This document shows, piece after piece, positions 35,135 to 45,151 of a stretch of DNA of 64,000 nucleotides. Under the pieces are notes generated by a model. The model was not told where the DNA came from. It saw only the letters and a list, made by a program, of their open reading frames with translations, and made no database searches. Source of the stretch: Halalkalicoccus sp. CGA53 (GTDB taxonomy: Archaea > Halobacteriota > Halobacteria > Halobacteriales > Halalkalicoccaceae); the NCBI RefSeq assembly GCF_036429475.1, contig NZ_CP144125.1, positions 2,931,521 through 2,995,520 on the forward strand, given 5' to 3'. Position 1 is the first letter of the stretch. Each line of letters starts with the position of its first letter. A program made the position numbers and the translations under genes.

Positions 35135-35566
35135 TCAGGCTGTCCTTCCCGTTATCGTCTCGACGCGGAGCGCGAACAGCCGCGGTTCGAGGTCCTCGAT
35201 CGGTTCGCCGAAGACCCGGAGCGGGACGAACTTCGTCTCGACGTCCCCGATCGTTTCGCGGTCGGCCTCGGTGGCGGGCTCGATCGGCCCCCTGACGAGG
35301 ACGCTCCAGGACTCCTCCAGAGGGTCGTCGTCGTAGACGAGGAGGCAGGCGCGGTCGGTCGCAGCGAGGAACCCCCGTTTCGTACTTCCCGGCTGGACCG
35401 CGAGTCGGAGGTAGACAGCGTCCTCCTCGTAGTGGATCGCGACCGGGATGGCGTAGGCCTCGTTTCCCTCCGCGAGCGCGAGCGTGGCGGTGTTCGCCTC
35501 TCGCAGTCGCCGCCCGACTGCCTCGTCGCTCATCCCTCCGGTGTAGGTGTACTCGAACTCCTCCAT
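35135..35566 (-). CDS. Pyridoxamine 5'-phosphate oxidase-like FMN-binding protein
   Basis: 143 residues from ATG 35566 (MEEFEYTYTGGMSDEAVGRRLREAN). Split-barrel features TATLALAEGNEAYAIPVAIHYEEDAVYLRLA and LLVYDDDPLEESWSVLVRG are those of haloarchaeal flavin-binding PNPOx-like proteins. These often bind FMN or F420. Divergent from rfcL, 85 bases apart. Confidence 0.8.
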   Translation of the reverse strand: MEEFEYTYTGGMSDEAVGRRLREANTATLALAEGNEAYAIPVAIHYEEDAVYLRLAVQPGSTKRGFLAATDRACLLVYDDDPLEESWSVLVRGPIEPATEADRETIGDVETKFVPLRVFGEPIEDLEPRLFALRVETITGRTA

Positions 35567-35651
35567 GCGAAGACCACGACGACGAGGGACAAAGCCGCTT
35601 TGAGAACGGGGGTTCGCAACACCTAACCGAGGGTCGGACTTAGGGGTGATA

Positions 35652-37127
35652 ATGGCCGACTGGACCGAGACGTACCGCCCGACGACGCTCTCGGAGGTGC
35701 GCGGCAACGACAAAGCTCGGGACGCGCTCTACGAGTGGGCCGACACGTGGGAGAGCCACCGGACGGCGGTGATCGTCCACGGCAGTCCGGGTGTAGGAAA
35801 GACCTCGGCCGCGCACGCGCTGGCCGCGGACATGGGCTGGCCGACGATCGAACTCAACGCGAGCGACCAGCGCACGGCGAACGTCATCGAACGGGTCGCC
35901 GGCGAGGCGGCGATGAGCGGAACGTTGACGGGGGGCGGAGCGGGCAGGAAGCTCGTGATCCTCGACGAGGCGGACAACATCCACGGGACCTACGACCGCG
36001 GCGGCGCACGGGCGGTGACCCGGCTCGTGAAGGAGGCGGGCCAGCCGATGGTGCTGATCGCCAACGAGTTCTACGACATGTCCCGCGGGCTCAGGGACGC
36101 CTGCGAGACGATCGAGTTCCGCGACGTATCTTCTAGATCCATCGTCCCGGTGCTGCGGGACATCTGCCGGAAGGAGGGCGTCGAGTACGACGAGGAGGCG
36201 TTGAAGGCGATCGCGGAGCAGACCAGCGGCGACCTCCGGTCGGCGGTGAACGACCTCCAGGCGCTCGCCGAGAGCCACGAGAGACTCACCACCGAGGCGG
36301 TCGTCACCGGCGAGCGCGATCGATCGCTGGGGATCTTCGAGTTCATGGACGATCTCTTCAAGGAGGAAAGCCCCGAGGGCGCGTTACGCGCCTCTTACGC
36401 GGTGGACGAGACGCCCGACGACCTGATCAACTGGATCGAGGACAACGTCCCGAAGGTGTACGAGGGGCCAGAGCTCTCGGGTGCGTACGAGTCGATCGGC
36501 CGCGCCGACGTCTGGCTCGGCCGCGTGCGGGCGAGTCAGAACTACAGCTACTGGCGGTACGCCGCGGACAACATGACCGCCGGCGTCGCGGCCGCCCGAC
36601 AGGAGCCGAAAGGTGGCTGGACGCGCTACGGACCGCCGAGCTACTGGTCGAAGCTCGGTCGGTCGCGCGCGGCCCGCGATCGGCGGGACTACGTCGCCAG
36701 GAAGATCGCCGAGACGGGAGGGATCAGCATGGCGAGTGCGCGCAGGGAGGTCCTCCCGTTCCTCTCGACGATGACCCATCACTGTAAGAACCGGGAGCTG
36801 ACGGTGGCGATGGCCGCACGGTACGACCTCGCGGAGGAACACGTCGCGTTCGTCACCGGCAGCGGGAAGGACACGAGGAAGGTCGAATCGATCGTCGAGG
36901 AGGCCGCAGAACGCAGAGGAGAGGCGGTCGTCGAGGGCTCCGGCGGCGCGTTCGAACCGGGCGAACGAACGGAGGAGTCAGAGGAGAGCGATGCGCCCGC
37001 GCGCGAGGGGGACGACGAGGGAGAGCGGTCGGAGCGAGAGACGGGAACCGAGGACGGAGCCGGCGATGGCGACGGCGACCCACCGGAACCCGCGAACGAC
37101 CAGTCCGGGCTCTCGGACTTCGTTTAG
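35652..37127 (+). CDS. rfcL: Replication factor C large subunit
   Basis: 491 residues from ATG 35652. AAA+ domain: Walker A HGSPGVGKT (43-51), Walker B LVILDEAD (101-108, D105/E106), sensor LRSAVNDLQ. The C-terminal collar domain is followed by a 90-residue acidic tail that ends QSGLSDFV, a PCNA-interacting (PIP-like) sequence. RfcL with RfcS loads PCNA on DNA for replication. No rfcS in the window. No intein interrupts the Walker A region. Confidence 0.95.
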   Translation: MADWTETYRPTTLSEVRGNDKARDALYEWADTWESHRTAVIVHGSPGVGKTSAAHALAADMGWPTIELNASDQRTANVIERVAGEAAMSGTLTGGGAGRKLVILDEADNIHGTYDRGGARAVTRLVKEAGQPMVLIANEFYDMSRGLRDACETIEFRDVSSRSIVPVLRDICRKEGVEYDEEALKAIAEQTSGDLRSAVNDLQALAESHERLTTEAVVTGERDRSLGIFEFMDDLFKEESPEGALRASYAVDETPDDLINWIEDNVPKVYEGPELSGAYESIGRADVWLGRVRASQNYSYWRYAADNMTAGVAAARQEPKGGWTRYGPPSYWSKLGRSRAARDRRDYVARKIAETGGISMASARREVLPFLSTMTHHCKNRELTVAMAARYDLAEEHVAFVTGSGKDTRKVESIVEEAAERRGEAVVEGSGGAFEPGERTEESEESDAPAREGDDEGERSERETGTEDGAGDGDGDPPEPANDQSGLSDFV

Positions 37128-37210
37128 GTCCCATCATATCCCGATTGGTCGGTGCCTTATCGGTCGTTACGGACGTGATAGTAAAGGTGACTGTTCACCT
37201 GGGCGTAGAT

Positions 37211-37375
37211 ATGGCCCGGTCGGACGTAACGGTGTGCTGTCCCCGCTGTGGCTCTCCACTCGACTCGAGCGCTCACGGCGACACGACCATCCACCACCAT
37301 CCATCCGATCGCCTGAAAGGCACCCGTGCGAACTGCACGATCTGTGAGAGTGACGTCGACGTCTACTACTACTGA
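37211..37375 (+). CDS. 54-residue zinc-ribbon protein
   Basis: Starts MARSDVTVCCPRCGSPL. Knuckles C10-C13 and C42-C45 (CTIC) with a histidine-rich spacer (HHH). A TATA-like gatagtaaagg at 37177-37187 is 24-34 bases before the ATG. Same style as the zinc-ribbon proteins at 19.3 and 22.95 kb, but the spacer differs. Function unknown. Confidence 0.72.
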   Translation: MARSDVTVCCPRCGSPLDSSAHGDTTIHHHPSDRLKGTRANCTICESDVDVYYY

Positions 37376-37434
37376 TCGTTCGCGCACGGATCGACTCCAA
37401 CCCACCGGCGTCCCCGGGTCATACCACACGTTTC

Positions 37435-38268
37435 TCAGGAGGTCCGTTCGGCGAGCCGCGGCCGTCGGGGCTCGACGCGGGAGGCGAGCGTGAGCGCGCA
37501 GATCGCGAGCACGGCCGTCGCCACGAGCGTCGCCGCGTCGAGGAGCTGGATCAGCTCGGTATAGACGAACCGCCCGACCAGCAGCTGGAGGCCGACGACG
37601 ACCGCCCCCACCGACGAGACGACCCGAAGAGCGTCGAGACGACCCTTCGCGGAGAGCAGCGCGCTCCACGCCGCGACGACCACGAAACCGGTGAACGCGA
37701 GCAAGCCGGCGGCGTTATAGACGACCTGCACGACGGGAGTGTGTACGAAGAAGAGTCCCGGCGAGAGCGCGAGCATCACCGGAACCGCGCCGACGACGGC
37801 GAGCAGGGCGTATCGGACGCGGGCGACGGAGACGGCGTCGTCCCCGTAGGACCAGAGCGTTGCGAGCGCGAGCGAGGCGAAGATCACCAGCGCGGTCGAG
37901 AGGTGGGCGGTGAGGTAGACGAACGTGTACTGGAGGACGGTCCCCGCGCCGAGTAACGCCTGCACGGGAAAGAGGACGAGCGCGAGCGTCACGGAGAGCC
38001 GTACTCTGCGATCGGACTCCCAGCGCCAGGCGCCGTAGGCAGCGCCGATCACCAGGAAGCCGGCGACCATCGCGATCAGCCGGTGGAACCACTCGATGAA
38101 GCTCGGCCAGTTCGCCGGGAACAGCCCGAAGACCGCGCCGTCACAGAGCGGCCAGCGCGCCTCGCAGGTCAGTCCCGCACCGGCCGCGGCGGTGTAGATC
38201 CCGATCAGGATCAGGGCGGAGGTCGTCGCCGTCGTGGCGAGCAGCAGCGAACGGAGCCGGCCGTTCAC
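37435..38268 (-). CDS. ctaA: Heme A synthase (CtaA/Cox15-type)
   Basis: 277 residues from GTG 38268; a GTG at 38331 would add 21 unconserved residues. About 8 membrane segments. Landmarks: the paired cysteines C35/C42 in GLTCEARWPLCDG, E59 and H62 in EWFHRLIA, and the second heme histidine set in LTAHLSTA and FVHTPVVQVVYN. Converts heme O to heme A for cytochrome oxidase in the membrane. Divergent from the M24-like gene. Confidence 0.88.
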   Translation of the reverse strand: MNGRLRSLLLATTATTSALILIGIYTAAAGAGLTCEARWPLCDGAVFGLFPANWPSFIEWFHRLIAMVAGFLVIGAAYGAWRWESDRRVRLSVTLALVLFPVQALLGAGTVLQYTFVYLTAHLSTALVIFASLALATLWSYGDDAVSVARVRYALLAVVGAVPVMLALSPGLFFVHTPVVQVVYNAAGLLAFTGFVVVAAWSALLSAKGRLDALRVVSSVGAVVVGLQLLVGRFVYTELIQLLDAATLVATAVLAICALTLASRVEPRRPRLAERTS

Positions 38269-38388
38269 GACCACACACCTCGGTACGGAGGTCCCCTCTG
38301 TCGCATACCCGGTTCTCGGGGTGGTGCGCACTTAGCTCTGTCCGACCGTCTCCGGCAGGTTTGTGTGCGTTCGGGTGCCAGGGTCGCC

Positions 38389-39465
38389 ATGCGAGAGGAA
38401 CGTCTCGATCGGTACCTCGACGAACGGGAGCTGGAGGCCGTCTGGTTCGCCGAACCGGCGAGCTTCGCGTGGCTCACCGGCGGTGACAACGTGGTCAGCC
38501 GCGGGGAGCGCGTCGGCGTCGCTGCCGCTGGCTACACCGGATCGGGAGTGGAGGTGGTGACGGACTCGATCGAGGCCGCCAGGCTGAGAGAGGAGGAACT
38601 CGCTTCCGAGACCACGGTCACCGAGTTCCCCTGGTACGAGACGACGCTCGCGGAGGCGGTGAGAAGGCGATCCCCGACGCCTGCAGCGGCGGACTTCGAG
38701 GTCGAGGGGATGACGCGGATCGACGCCTCGACACTCCGTCAGCCGCTCTCCGATCGCGATATCGACGGCTACTGGTCGCTCGGGCGCGACGCGGCGGCGG
38801 CGGTCGAGGGCGTCTGTCGGGAGGTCACTCCCGAGACGACCGAACGAGAGGTCGCGGCGTCGCTCCGCGGGGCGCTCTTCGCTCACGGAATCGACTCGCC
38901 AGTCGTCCTCGTGGGAGGGAGGTATCGCGCGCCGCGCTATCGTCACTACACCCCGACCGACGTCGAGGTCGGCGACTACGCGCTCGTCTCCGTGACGACC
39001 GAACGCGACGGGCTGTTCGCCAGCCTCACCCGGACGGTAGCGTTCGACCCGCCCGAGTGGCTCGCAGAGAGACACCGAGCAGCGGCGGAGGTCGAAGCGA
39101 GGGCGCTCGCGGCCACCCGCCGGGTCGGACTCGACGACGGGACGGCGGGCGAGGTCTTCGACGCGATCCGGGCGGGGTACGCCGACGTGGGCTGGCCCGA
39201 CGAGTGGCGTCACCACCACCAGGGCGGGGCGGCCGGGTTCTCCGGGCGGGAGTGGATCGCGAGGCCGGGGGGCGAAGAGGCGGTCCACCTCCCGATGGCC
39301 TACGCCTGGAACCCTACGGTGAGAGGAGCGAAGGGAGAAGACACTGTCCTCGTCGCCGAGGAGGGGTTCGAGGTACTCACGACGACGGACGAGTGGCCGA
39401 CCGAGACGGTCCGGGTGGGCGACCGCGACCTCGATCGGCCGGCGATCTATCACGCGAACGACTGA
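38389..39465 (+). CDS. M24-like (Xaa-Pro dipeptidase fold) protein, metal ligands lost
   Basis: 358 residues from ATG 38389. Creatinase-type N-domain (ERLDRYLDERELEAVWFAEPASFAWLTGG) and pita-bread C-domain (ALVSVTTERDGLFASLTRTVAF ... HHHQGGAAGFSGREW ... GAKGEDTVLVAEEGFEVLT). The two metal-binding aspartates usual before and in xTRT are S/A here, and the EPG glutamate is replaced (YAWNPT). So metallopeptidase activity is unlikely; a creatinase-like or scaffold role is possible. Such degenerate M24 genes recur in haloarchaea. Confidence 0.78.
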   Translation: MREERLDRYLDERELEAVWFAEPASFAWLTGGDNVVSRGERVGVAAAGYTGSGVEVVTDSIEAARLREEELASETTVTEFPWYETTLAEAVRRRSPTPAAADFEVEGMTRIDASTLRQPLSDRDIDGYWSLGRDAAAAVEGVCREVTPETTEREVAASLRGALFAHGIDSPVVLVGGRYRAPRYRHYTPTDVEVGDYALVSVTTERDGLFASLTRTVAFDPPEWLAERHRAAAEVEARALAATRRVGLDDGTAGEVFDAIRAGYADVGWPDEWRHHHQGGAAGFSGREWIARPGGEEAVHLPMAYAWNPTVRGAKGEDTVLVAEEGFEVLTTTDEWPTETVRVGDRDLDRPAIYHAND

Positions 39466-39527
39466 CACTGATTCCCGGGAGTGTCCACACGGACCGGCTC
39501 GTCGGGAAGCGAGCACGGCCGTCGCTC

Positions 39528-40154
39528 TCAGTCGTCGGCCTGACCGGTCGCGTGGCGGTCGGCGCGGGAGGGCGGTGGGACCTGCACGGAGGGAGCCGAC
39601 GTCGGGCGCACCGGCTCTCGGTTGACGTGGTCGTAGCGCTCTGGGGTGTTCGCGAGCGGGTGGGCCGGGTTCTCGCCGCCGTCGAGGACCGCCGCACGGA
39701 GCTCGCCGAAGGAGTCGAGTCGCGCGCGGATCGACCGCCAGTGTGACTGACTGGCGGGCGGGACGCAGAGCTCCGAGAGCGACTCCCAGTCGGGCTGGCG
39801 CCGGGTGAGCGTCGCCAGGTTGACGTTGCTCGCGAGCTGGTCGTGATCCAGGAGGACGCCGACGCGAGCCGAGGGCGGCGCGTGGGCGGCGAGGAGGTCG
39901 AGGCCGAGGTCGAGCGCCTGGTACTCGGCGACGTTGTTGTCCGGGGCGACGGTCGAGAGCGCACGCCGGGCGACGCGCGCGCCGTCTCGCGTCTCGATCA
40001 CGACCCCGAGACCCGCCTCGCCCGTCGCACGGCGGAACGAGCCGTCCGTCGCGACGTAGAAGTCGCGGTGGTGGGTTCGTGGCGGGTGGGCGATGTGCGG
40101 GGTCGACGCCAGGTCGAAGCGATCACGGAGGGACCGACGGCCGTAGGTGGCCAT
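39528..40154 (-). CDS. RNase H-like protein
   Basis: 208 residues from ATG 40154. The RNase HI acid set is visible: D37 (YVATDGSF), E77 (NNVAEYQALDLGLDLL) and D103 or D105 (LLDHDQLASN). After the domain (about 1-150) a proline-rich tail of 55 residues follows. TATA (AATTTTATG, minus strand, 40179-40187) is 25-33 bases before the ATG. Likely cleaves RNA in RNA-DNA hybrids. Confidence 0.8.
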   Translation of the reverse strand: MATYGRRSLRDRFDLASTPHIAHPPRTHHRDFYVATDGSFRRATGEAGLGVVIETRDGARVARRALSTVAPDNNVAEYQALDLGLDLLAAHAPPSARVGVLLDHDQLASNVNLATLTRRQPDWESLSELCVPPASQSHWRSIRARLDSFGELRAAVLDGGENPAHPLANTPERYDHVNREPVRPTSAPSVQVPPPSRADRHATGQADD

Positions 40155-40178
40155 GGTTACCACATACCGTCCCACAAG

Positions 40179-40187
40179 CATAAAATT
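40179..40187 (-). promoter_or_regulatory. TATA box of the RNase H-like gene
   Basis: AATTTTATG on the minus strand, 25-33 bases before the ATG at 40154. Confidence 0.5.
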
Positions 40188-40272
40188 CACGTCAAGGGCC
40201 GAGATCGAGTGAAACGAGGCGAAACCGCCGTGAAGCGGTGACTGCGTGTCTCTCGCGTGCGTTAGTCGAAAG

Positions 40273-40278
40273 CTATTT
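40273..40278 (+). promoter_or_regulatory. TATA-like box of the dpp operon
   Basis: CTATTT, 25-30 bases before the ATG at 40303. Confidence 0.4.
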
Positions 40279-40302
40279 GCGTACACTGTGTGAGAAGATT
40301 CC

Positions 40303-41952
40303 ATGGCACCAGAACGACGCGGTCGGGCGGTCGGTCGGAGAACGTACCTTCGGTTCGCAGGGGCAGCGACGGCGAGCGCGATGCTCGCCGGCTGCCTCGA
40401 CGGGGAGGACCCGGACGACCCGGACGACGTCGCGGACGACGACGCCGACCCCGACACCGACGACGCGGACACGGACGACGACGACGACCCCGATACCGAG
40501 GACGACGACGCCTCGGTGACGATCACACAGGGACAGTTCGCCTCGACGCTCGACCCGCAGGACCACCGCGAGACGCCGACGGACAACGTCATCCTCCAGG
40601 CGTACGAGGGCCTGCTCGATCGCGAGCCCGACGGCACGATCAGGGAGGGGCTGGCCACCGACTGGGAGTACATCGACGAGCAGGAGGGCCAGGTCCGCTT
40701 CGAGTTCAGGGAGGACGTCACCTTCCACAACGGCGACGAAATGACGATGGACGACGTCGCGTTCAGCATCCTCCGCGTCGTCGACCCCGACGTCGGAATC
40801 GTGAGCCCGCAGGCCGACCAGCTCGCGGGCGTCGTGGACGCCGAACCCGACGGCGAGAACGCGGTGGTCGTCACCTCCGACGGCGTGAACCCGATGGTGT
40901 TCGGCAACTTCGCCTCCTACTGCCAGGTGATGCAGGAGTCGTGGGTCGAGGAGGCGGGCGACGAGGTCGGCCAGGACATCAACGGGACCGGGCCGTACCG
41001 GCTAGAGGAGTTCACCGAGGACGAGTTCGCCCGGTTCGTCGTCTACGACGACTACTGGGGCGACGAGGTCGAGGTCGAGGAGGTGGTCTACGACGCTGCC
41101 TCGGAGTCGAGCACGCGAGTGAACAGCCTGCTCGCCGGCGAGAGCGACGTGGTCGAGAGCGTCCCCCCACAGGACGCCCCCCGGGTCGAGGACGAGGACG
41201 GAACGAGGATCGAGGCGGTCCCCAGCACGCGGGTGCTGTTCATGCCGATGCGGAACAACGTCGAGCCGTTCGACAGCCTCGAGTTCCGCCAGGCGATGAA
41301 CTACGCGATCGACCTGGAGACGATCATCGACGAGATCCTCGCGGGCTTCGGCGACCCGACCGGCCAGCCGACGCTCGAGGGCTACGTCGGCTACAACGAG
41401 GAGATCGAGCCGTACCCGTACGATCCCGATACGGCCGAGGAGCTGGTCGAAGAGAGCGGCTACTCGGATGCGGAGATCGAACTCCACGCGCCCGCTGGAC
41501 GCTACCTGGGCGACATCGAGATCGCACAGGCGGTCTCGGGCTACATCGACGACCTGCCGAACGTCTCCTGTGAGCTCGAACAGCGCGAGTTCGGCTCGCT
41601 CGCCGACGAGATCTTAGACGGTGATCTGGACACCTCCCCCGAGTTCTTCATGATCGGCTGGGGCAACACCACGTTCGACGCGAGCCAGACGATCATCCCG
41701 TGGTTCGGCGAGGGAACCGCGACGCAGGCGTTCGTCGACGAGGAGGTCTACGGACTGATCGACGAGGCACAGAACGAGGCCGACGAGGAGACCCGAGAGG
41801 AGACGCTTCGAGAGACCAACGAGTACCTCAACGAGCAGGCGCCGTGGGTCTTCCTCAACCGTCAGTACAGCGTCTACGGCATCAGCGACCGGCTCGACTG
41901 GGAGGCCAGACAGGACGAACACATCCTCGCGAAGGAGATGGGTCTGCAGTAG
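40303..41952 (+). CDS. dppA: Peptide/oligopeptide ABC transporter substrate-binding lipoprotein
   Basis: 549 residues. Tat signal (GRRTYLRFAGAATASAMLAGC) with lipobox cysteine, so the mature protein is lipid-anchored outside the cell. An aspartate-rich linker (40396-40511) follows, as in many haloarchaeal lipoproteins. The SBP_bac_5 fold shows VILQAYEGLLDREPDGTIREGLATDWE and RQAMNYAIDLETIIDEILAG. First of five dpp genes. Ligands in the family include dipeptides, oligopeptides, nickel chelates and sugars; the actual ligand is unknown. Confidence 0.93.
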   Translation: MAPERRGRAVGRRTYLRFAGAATASAMLAGCLDGEDPDDPDDVADDDADPDTDDADTDDDDDPDTEDDDASVTITQGQFASTLDPQDHRETPTDNVILQAYEGLLDREPDGTIREGLATDWEYIDEQEGQVRFEFREDVTFHNGDEMTMDDVAFSILRVVDPDVGIVSPQADQLAGVVDAEPDGENAVVVTSDGVNPMVFGNFASYCQVMQESWVEEAGDEVGQDINGTGPYRLEEFTEDEFARFVVYDDYWGDEVEVEEVVYDAASESSTRVNSLLAGESDVVESVPPQDAPRVEDEDGTRIEAVPSTRVLFMPMRNNVEPFDSLEFRQAMNYAIDLETIIDEILAGFGDPTGQPTLEGYVGYNEEIEPYPYDPDTAEELVEESGYSDAEIELHAPAGRYLGDIEIAQAVSGYIDDLPNVSCELEQREFGSLADEILDGDLDTSPEFFMIGWGNTTFDASQTIIPWFGEGTATQAFVDEEVYGLIDEAQNEADEETREETLRETNEYLNEQAPWVFLNRQYSVYGISDRLDWEARQDEHILAKEMGLQ

Positions 41953-41985
41953 CATCGCGTGCGAACTACCACCGAGATATACTGA

Positions 41986-42975
41986 ATGTCGCTAGCACGG
42001 TTCGTCCTCCGCCGAGTGCTCCAGGGGCTGTTCGTCATCTGGGGCGTCATCACCGTCGTCTTCGCGCTGCGGTTCGTCACCCCGGGAAGCCCGGTCGACG
42101 CGGTCGCCCCGCTCGACGCCTCGCCCGAGCTCCGGGCACGGATCGCCCAGGAGCTCGGCCTCGACCAGCCGATCTACGTACAGTACGTCGACTACCTCTT
42201 CGGCCTGCTCCAGGGCGACATGGGCTACTCCTACATCTCGGGGACGCCCGCCGCGGTGCGCGTCTTCGCCAGACTGCCCGCGACGATCGAACTCGCGGTG
42301 GCGGCGACGCTCGTCGCGCTCGTCTTCTCGATCCCGCTCGGCGTGATCAGCGCCACGCGCAGACACAAGCCCGCCGACTACGCCGCGACCTCGTTCTCGC
42401 TCGTGGGCATCAGCACGCCGAACTTCTGGCTCGGCATCATGCTCATCCTGATCGTCTCGGTGAACCTCGGACTCCTTCCGACGAGCAGACGACCGATCGG
42501 GCTGCTGCCGGCGCTCGAACTGCTCGTCTTCCAGCTCGAGGTCACCGGGGTCCGGACCTGGATCGCGCACATGATCCTGCCGGCGCTCACCCTCGGGACG
42601 TACTTCACGGCGCTGATCGTCCGGCTCACGAGGAGCGGGATGCTCGACGAACTCGGCAAGTCCTACGTGCGGGCGACGCGGGCGAAGGGACTGCCCGAGA
42701 CCCTGGTCCGGTACAAACACGTGCTACGGAACACGCTGATCCCGATCGTGACGATCCTCGGCCTCCAACTGGGTACCTTGATCGGCGGGGCGGTGATCAC
42801 GGAGTTCGTCTTCTCGTGGCCCGGACTCGGCACGCTCGTGATCAACGCGATCACCAGCCGTGACTGGACGATCATCCAGGGCTCGTTGATCGTCATCGGT
42901 GCCGGGTTCGTGATCGTGAACACGGCCGTCGACGTGCTCTACGCGACGATCAACCCGCAGGTGATCTACGACTGA
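41986..42975 (+). CDS. dppB: Peptide ABC transporter permease DppB
   Basis: 329 residues, six membrane segments. N-terminal LARFVLRRVLQGLFVIWGVITVVFALRFVTPGSP is the DppB hallmark; the EAA-loop (RATRAKGLPETLVRYKHVLRNTLIPIVTILGLQLGTLIGGAVITE) contacts the ATPases. Stop overlaps the dppC ATG (TGATG). Confidence 0.94.
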   Translation: MSLARFVLRRVLQGLFVIWGVITVVFALRFVTPGSPVDAVAPLDASPELRARIAQELGLDQPIYVQYVDYLFGLLQGDMGYSYISGTPAAVRVFARLPATIELAVAATLVALVFSIPLGVISATRRHKPADYAATSFSLVGISTPNFWLGIMLILIVSVNLGLLPTSRRPIGLLPALELLVFQLEVTGVRTWIAHMILPALTLGTYFTALIVRLTRSGMLDELGKSYVRATRAKGLPETLVRYKHVLRNTLIPIVTILGLQLGTLIGGAVITEFVFSWPGLGTLVINAITSRDWTIIQGSLIVIGAGFVIVNTAVDVLYATINPQVIYD

Positions 42976-43985
42976 TGCTCACGGACAGGACGAAACGGAA
43001 CCTCAAACGCGAGCTGAAACACAGCTTGCTCGCGAAGATCGCGCTCGTGACGGCGGTGTTCATCTTCCTCGTCGCGCTGTTCGCGCCCTTCATCGCGCCG
43101 TACGACCCGACGACACAGGAGCTCGCCGGGTCGAACCTGCCGCCACTGGGGGTCTCGACGACGACCGAGACGACCGCGATGGTCGACGGCGAGATGACTC
43201 GCGTCGAGGAGGAGGTCGCGGGGACGGCCGCCCACCCGCTGGGAACCGACGCGCTCGGCCGGGACATGCTCTCGCGGGTGATCTACGGCGCGCGGACCTC
43301 GCTGCTCGTCGGCATCATCGGGACGGCGCTGGCCGCCGTCTCCGGGGTCACCGTCGGGATGGTCGCGGGCTACTACGGCGGGCGCGTCGACGACGGCCTG
43401 ATGCGCTTTGCGGACATCATGCTCGCCTTTCCGGCGCTGGTGCTCGCGATCGCGCTGATCGCCATGTTCGGCGCGGGACGGCTATTGGTGCCCGACCCGT
43501 GGGTCGAACTCGGCCTCGTCTCCGGTCGGCCCGAACGGTTCGTCTTCCCCGGCACCGTGACGCTCGTCGTCGCGCTGGTCAACTGGGTCTGGTTCGCCCG
43601 GATCGCCCGTGGCGAGGCGCTCTCGATCCGCGGCGAGGAGTACGTGAAAGCAGCCCGCTCGATCGGCGCGTCAGACCGCTACATCATCAGGAGACACGTC
43701 CTCCCGAACAGCATCACGCCGATCCTCGTGCTCGCGACGATCCAGGTCGCCGCGATCATCCTCTTAGAGAGCTCGCTCTCGTTTCTCGGCTTCTCGGGGA
43801 CGACGCTATCGTGGGGGTTCGACATCGCACAGGGACGTGACCGGCTCGCGACCTCCTGGTGGATCGCGAGCATGCCCGGGCTCGCGATCGTCGTGAGCGT
43901 CGTCAGCATCAACCTCCTGGGGGACTGGCTGCGCGACGCGCTCGATCCCGGGCTCGAGGGCACGGGGGGTGGTGGCGGTGCCTGA
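42975..43985 (+). CDS. dppC: Peptide ABC transporter permease DppC
   Basis: 336 residues. LFAPFIAPYDPTTQELAGSNLPPLG, AHPLGTDALGRDMLSRVIYGARTSLLVG and the EAA-loop (KAARSIGASDRYIIRRHVLPNSITPILV) are typical. An insertion of about 35 residues precedes the AHPLGTD motif (VSTTTETTAMVDGEMTRVEEEVAG), a haloarchaeal feature. Starts on the last base of the dppB stop. Confidence 0.94.
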   Translation: MLTDRTKRNLKRELKHSLLAKIALVTAVFIFLVALFAPFIAPYDPTTQELAGSNLPPLGVSTTTETTAMVDGEMTRVEEEVAGTAAHPLGTDALGRDMLSRVIYGARTSLLVGIIGTALAAVSGVTVGMVAGYYGGRVDDGLMRFADIMLAFPALVLAIALIAMFGAGRLLVPDPWVELGLVSGRPERFVFPGTVTLVVALVNWVWFARIARGEALSIRGEEYVKAARSIGASDRYIIRRHVLPNSITPILVLATIQVAAIILLESSLSFLGFSGTTLSWGFDIAQGRDRLATSWWIASMPGLAIVVSVVSINLLGDWLRDALDPGLEGTGGGGGA

Positions 43986-45151
43986 GGAGGTACTCCGGGT
44001 CAGGGATCTCACGACCCGGTTTTTCACCGACGAGGGCCAGGTGAACGCGGTCGAGCGGGTGAGCTTCGACGTGCGCGCCCGTGAGATCTTCGGCATCGTC
44101 GGCGAGTCCGGCAGCGGCAAGAGCGTCACCGCGCTCTCGGTGCTCGATCTCGTCGACGCGCCCGGGAGGGTCGTCGAGGGAGAACTCTGGTACAGGAACG
44201 CCGATCTCGCCGAGGAGATGGGAGAGAAACGGCCGGAGGCGGTCGACGGCGGGTTCGTCGACCTGCTGCGGCTCTCGAAGGGCGAACGGCGCGCGCTCCG
44301 GGGCTCGGCGTTCAGCATGATCTTCCAGGACCCGATGAGCAGTTTCAACCCCTCGATAACGGTGGGAGAGCAGATCGCGGAGGCGGTCGAGGTCCAGCGG
44401 AGGGCGCGGGCGAACCCTCGGTCGACCCGCTCGCGGACCCAGGGCTACGGCCTCGGCTCGTACCTGAGTTCGCTCGTCTACCCCTCGAACGAGTACGTCA
44501 CCGACGGGAGCCACGAGCGCGCGGTGACGCTGCTCGAGCAGGTCGGCATCCCCGACCCGGCCGCGCGAGCCGAGGAGTACCCCCACCAGTTCTCGGGCGG
44601 GATGCTCCAGCGAGCGATGATCGCACAGGCGCTCGCGGGCGAGCCGGACGTGCTGATCGCGGACGAGCCGACGACGGCGCTCGACGTCACCATCCAGGCA
44701 CAGATCCTCAACCTGCTCCGGGACCTGCAGGAAGAGACGGGGATGAGCATCGTCCTGATCACCCACGACCTCGGCGTCGTCGCCCGGATGTGCGACCGGG
44801 TGGGCGTGATGTACGCGGGCGAACTCGTCGAGCGCGGCGAGCTTTCCGACCTCTTCGAGCGCTCGGTCCACCCCTACACGGAGGGGTTGCTCGGCTCGAT
44901 CCCCGACCTCGAGGAGCCCTCCCCCCGGCTCCAGCCGATCCCCGGGAACGTCCCGGATCTGATCGCCGCGGAGATGGGCGATCGGTGTTACTTCGTCGAC
45001 CGGTGTCCGAAGGCGATGCGCGAGTGTCTCACGAAGCCCCCGGAGTTCCAGATCGACGACGAACACGGCGCGAAGTGTTACCTCGCGGAGGATGAGTACG
45101 CGCCCGAGCGCGCGCTCTCGCCCGAGGAGCTGGCGGAGGAGGTGCCGGCCG

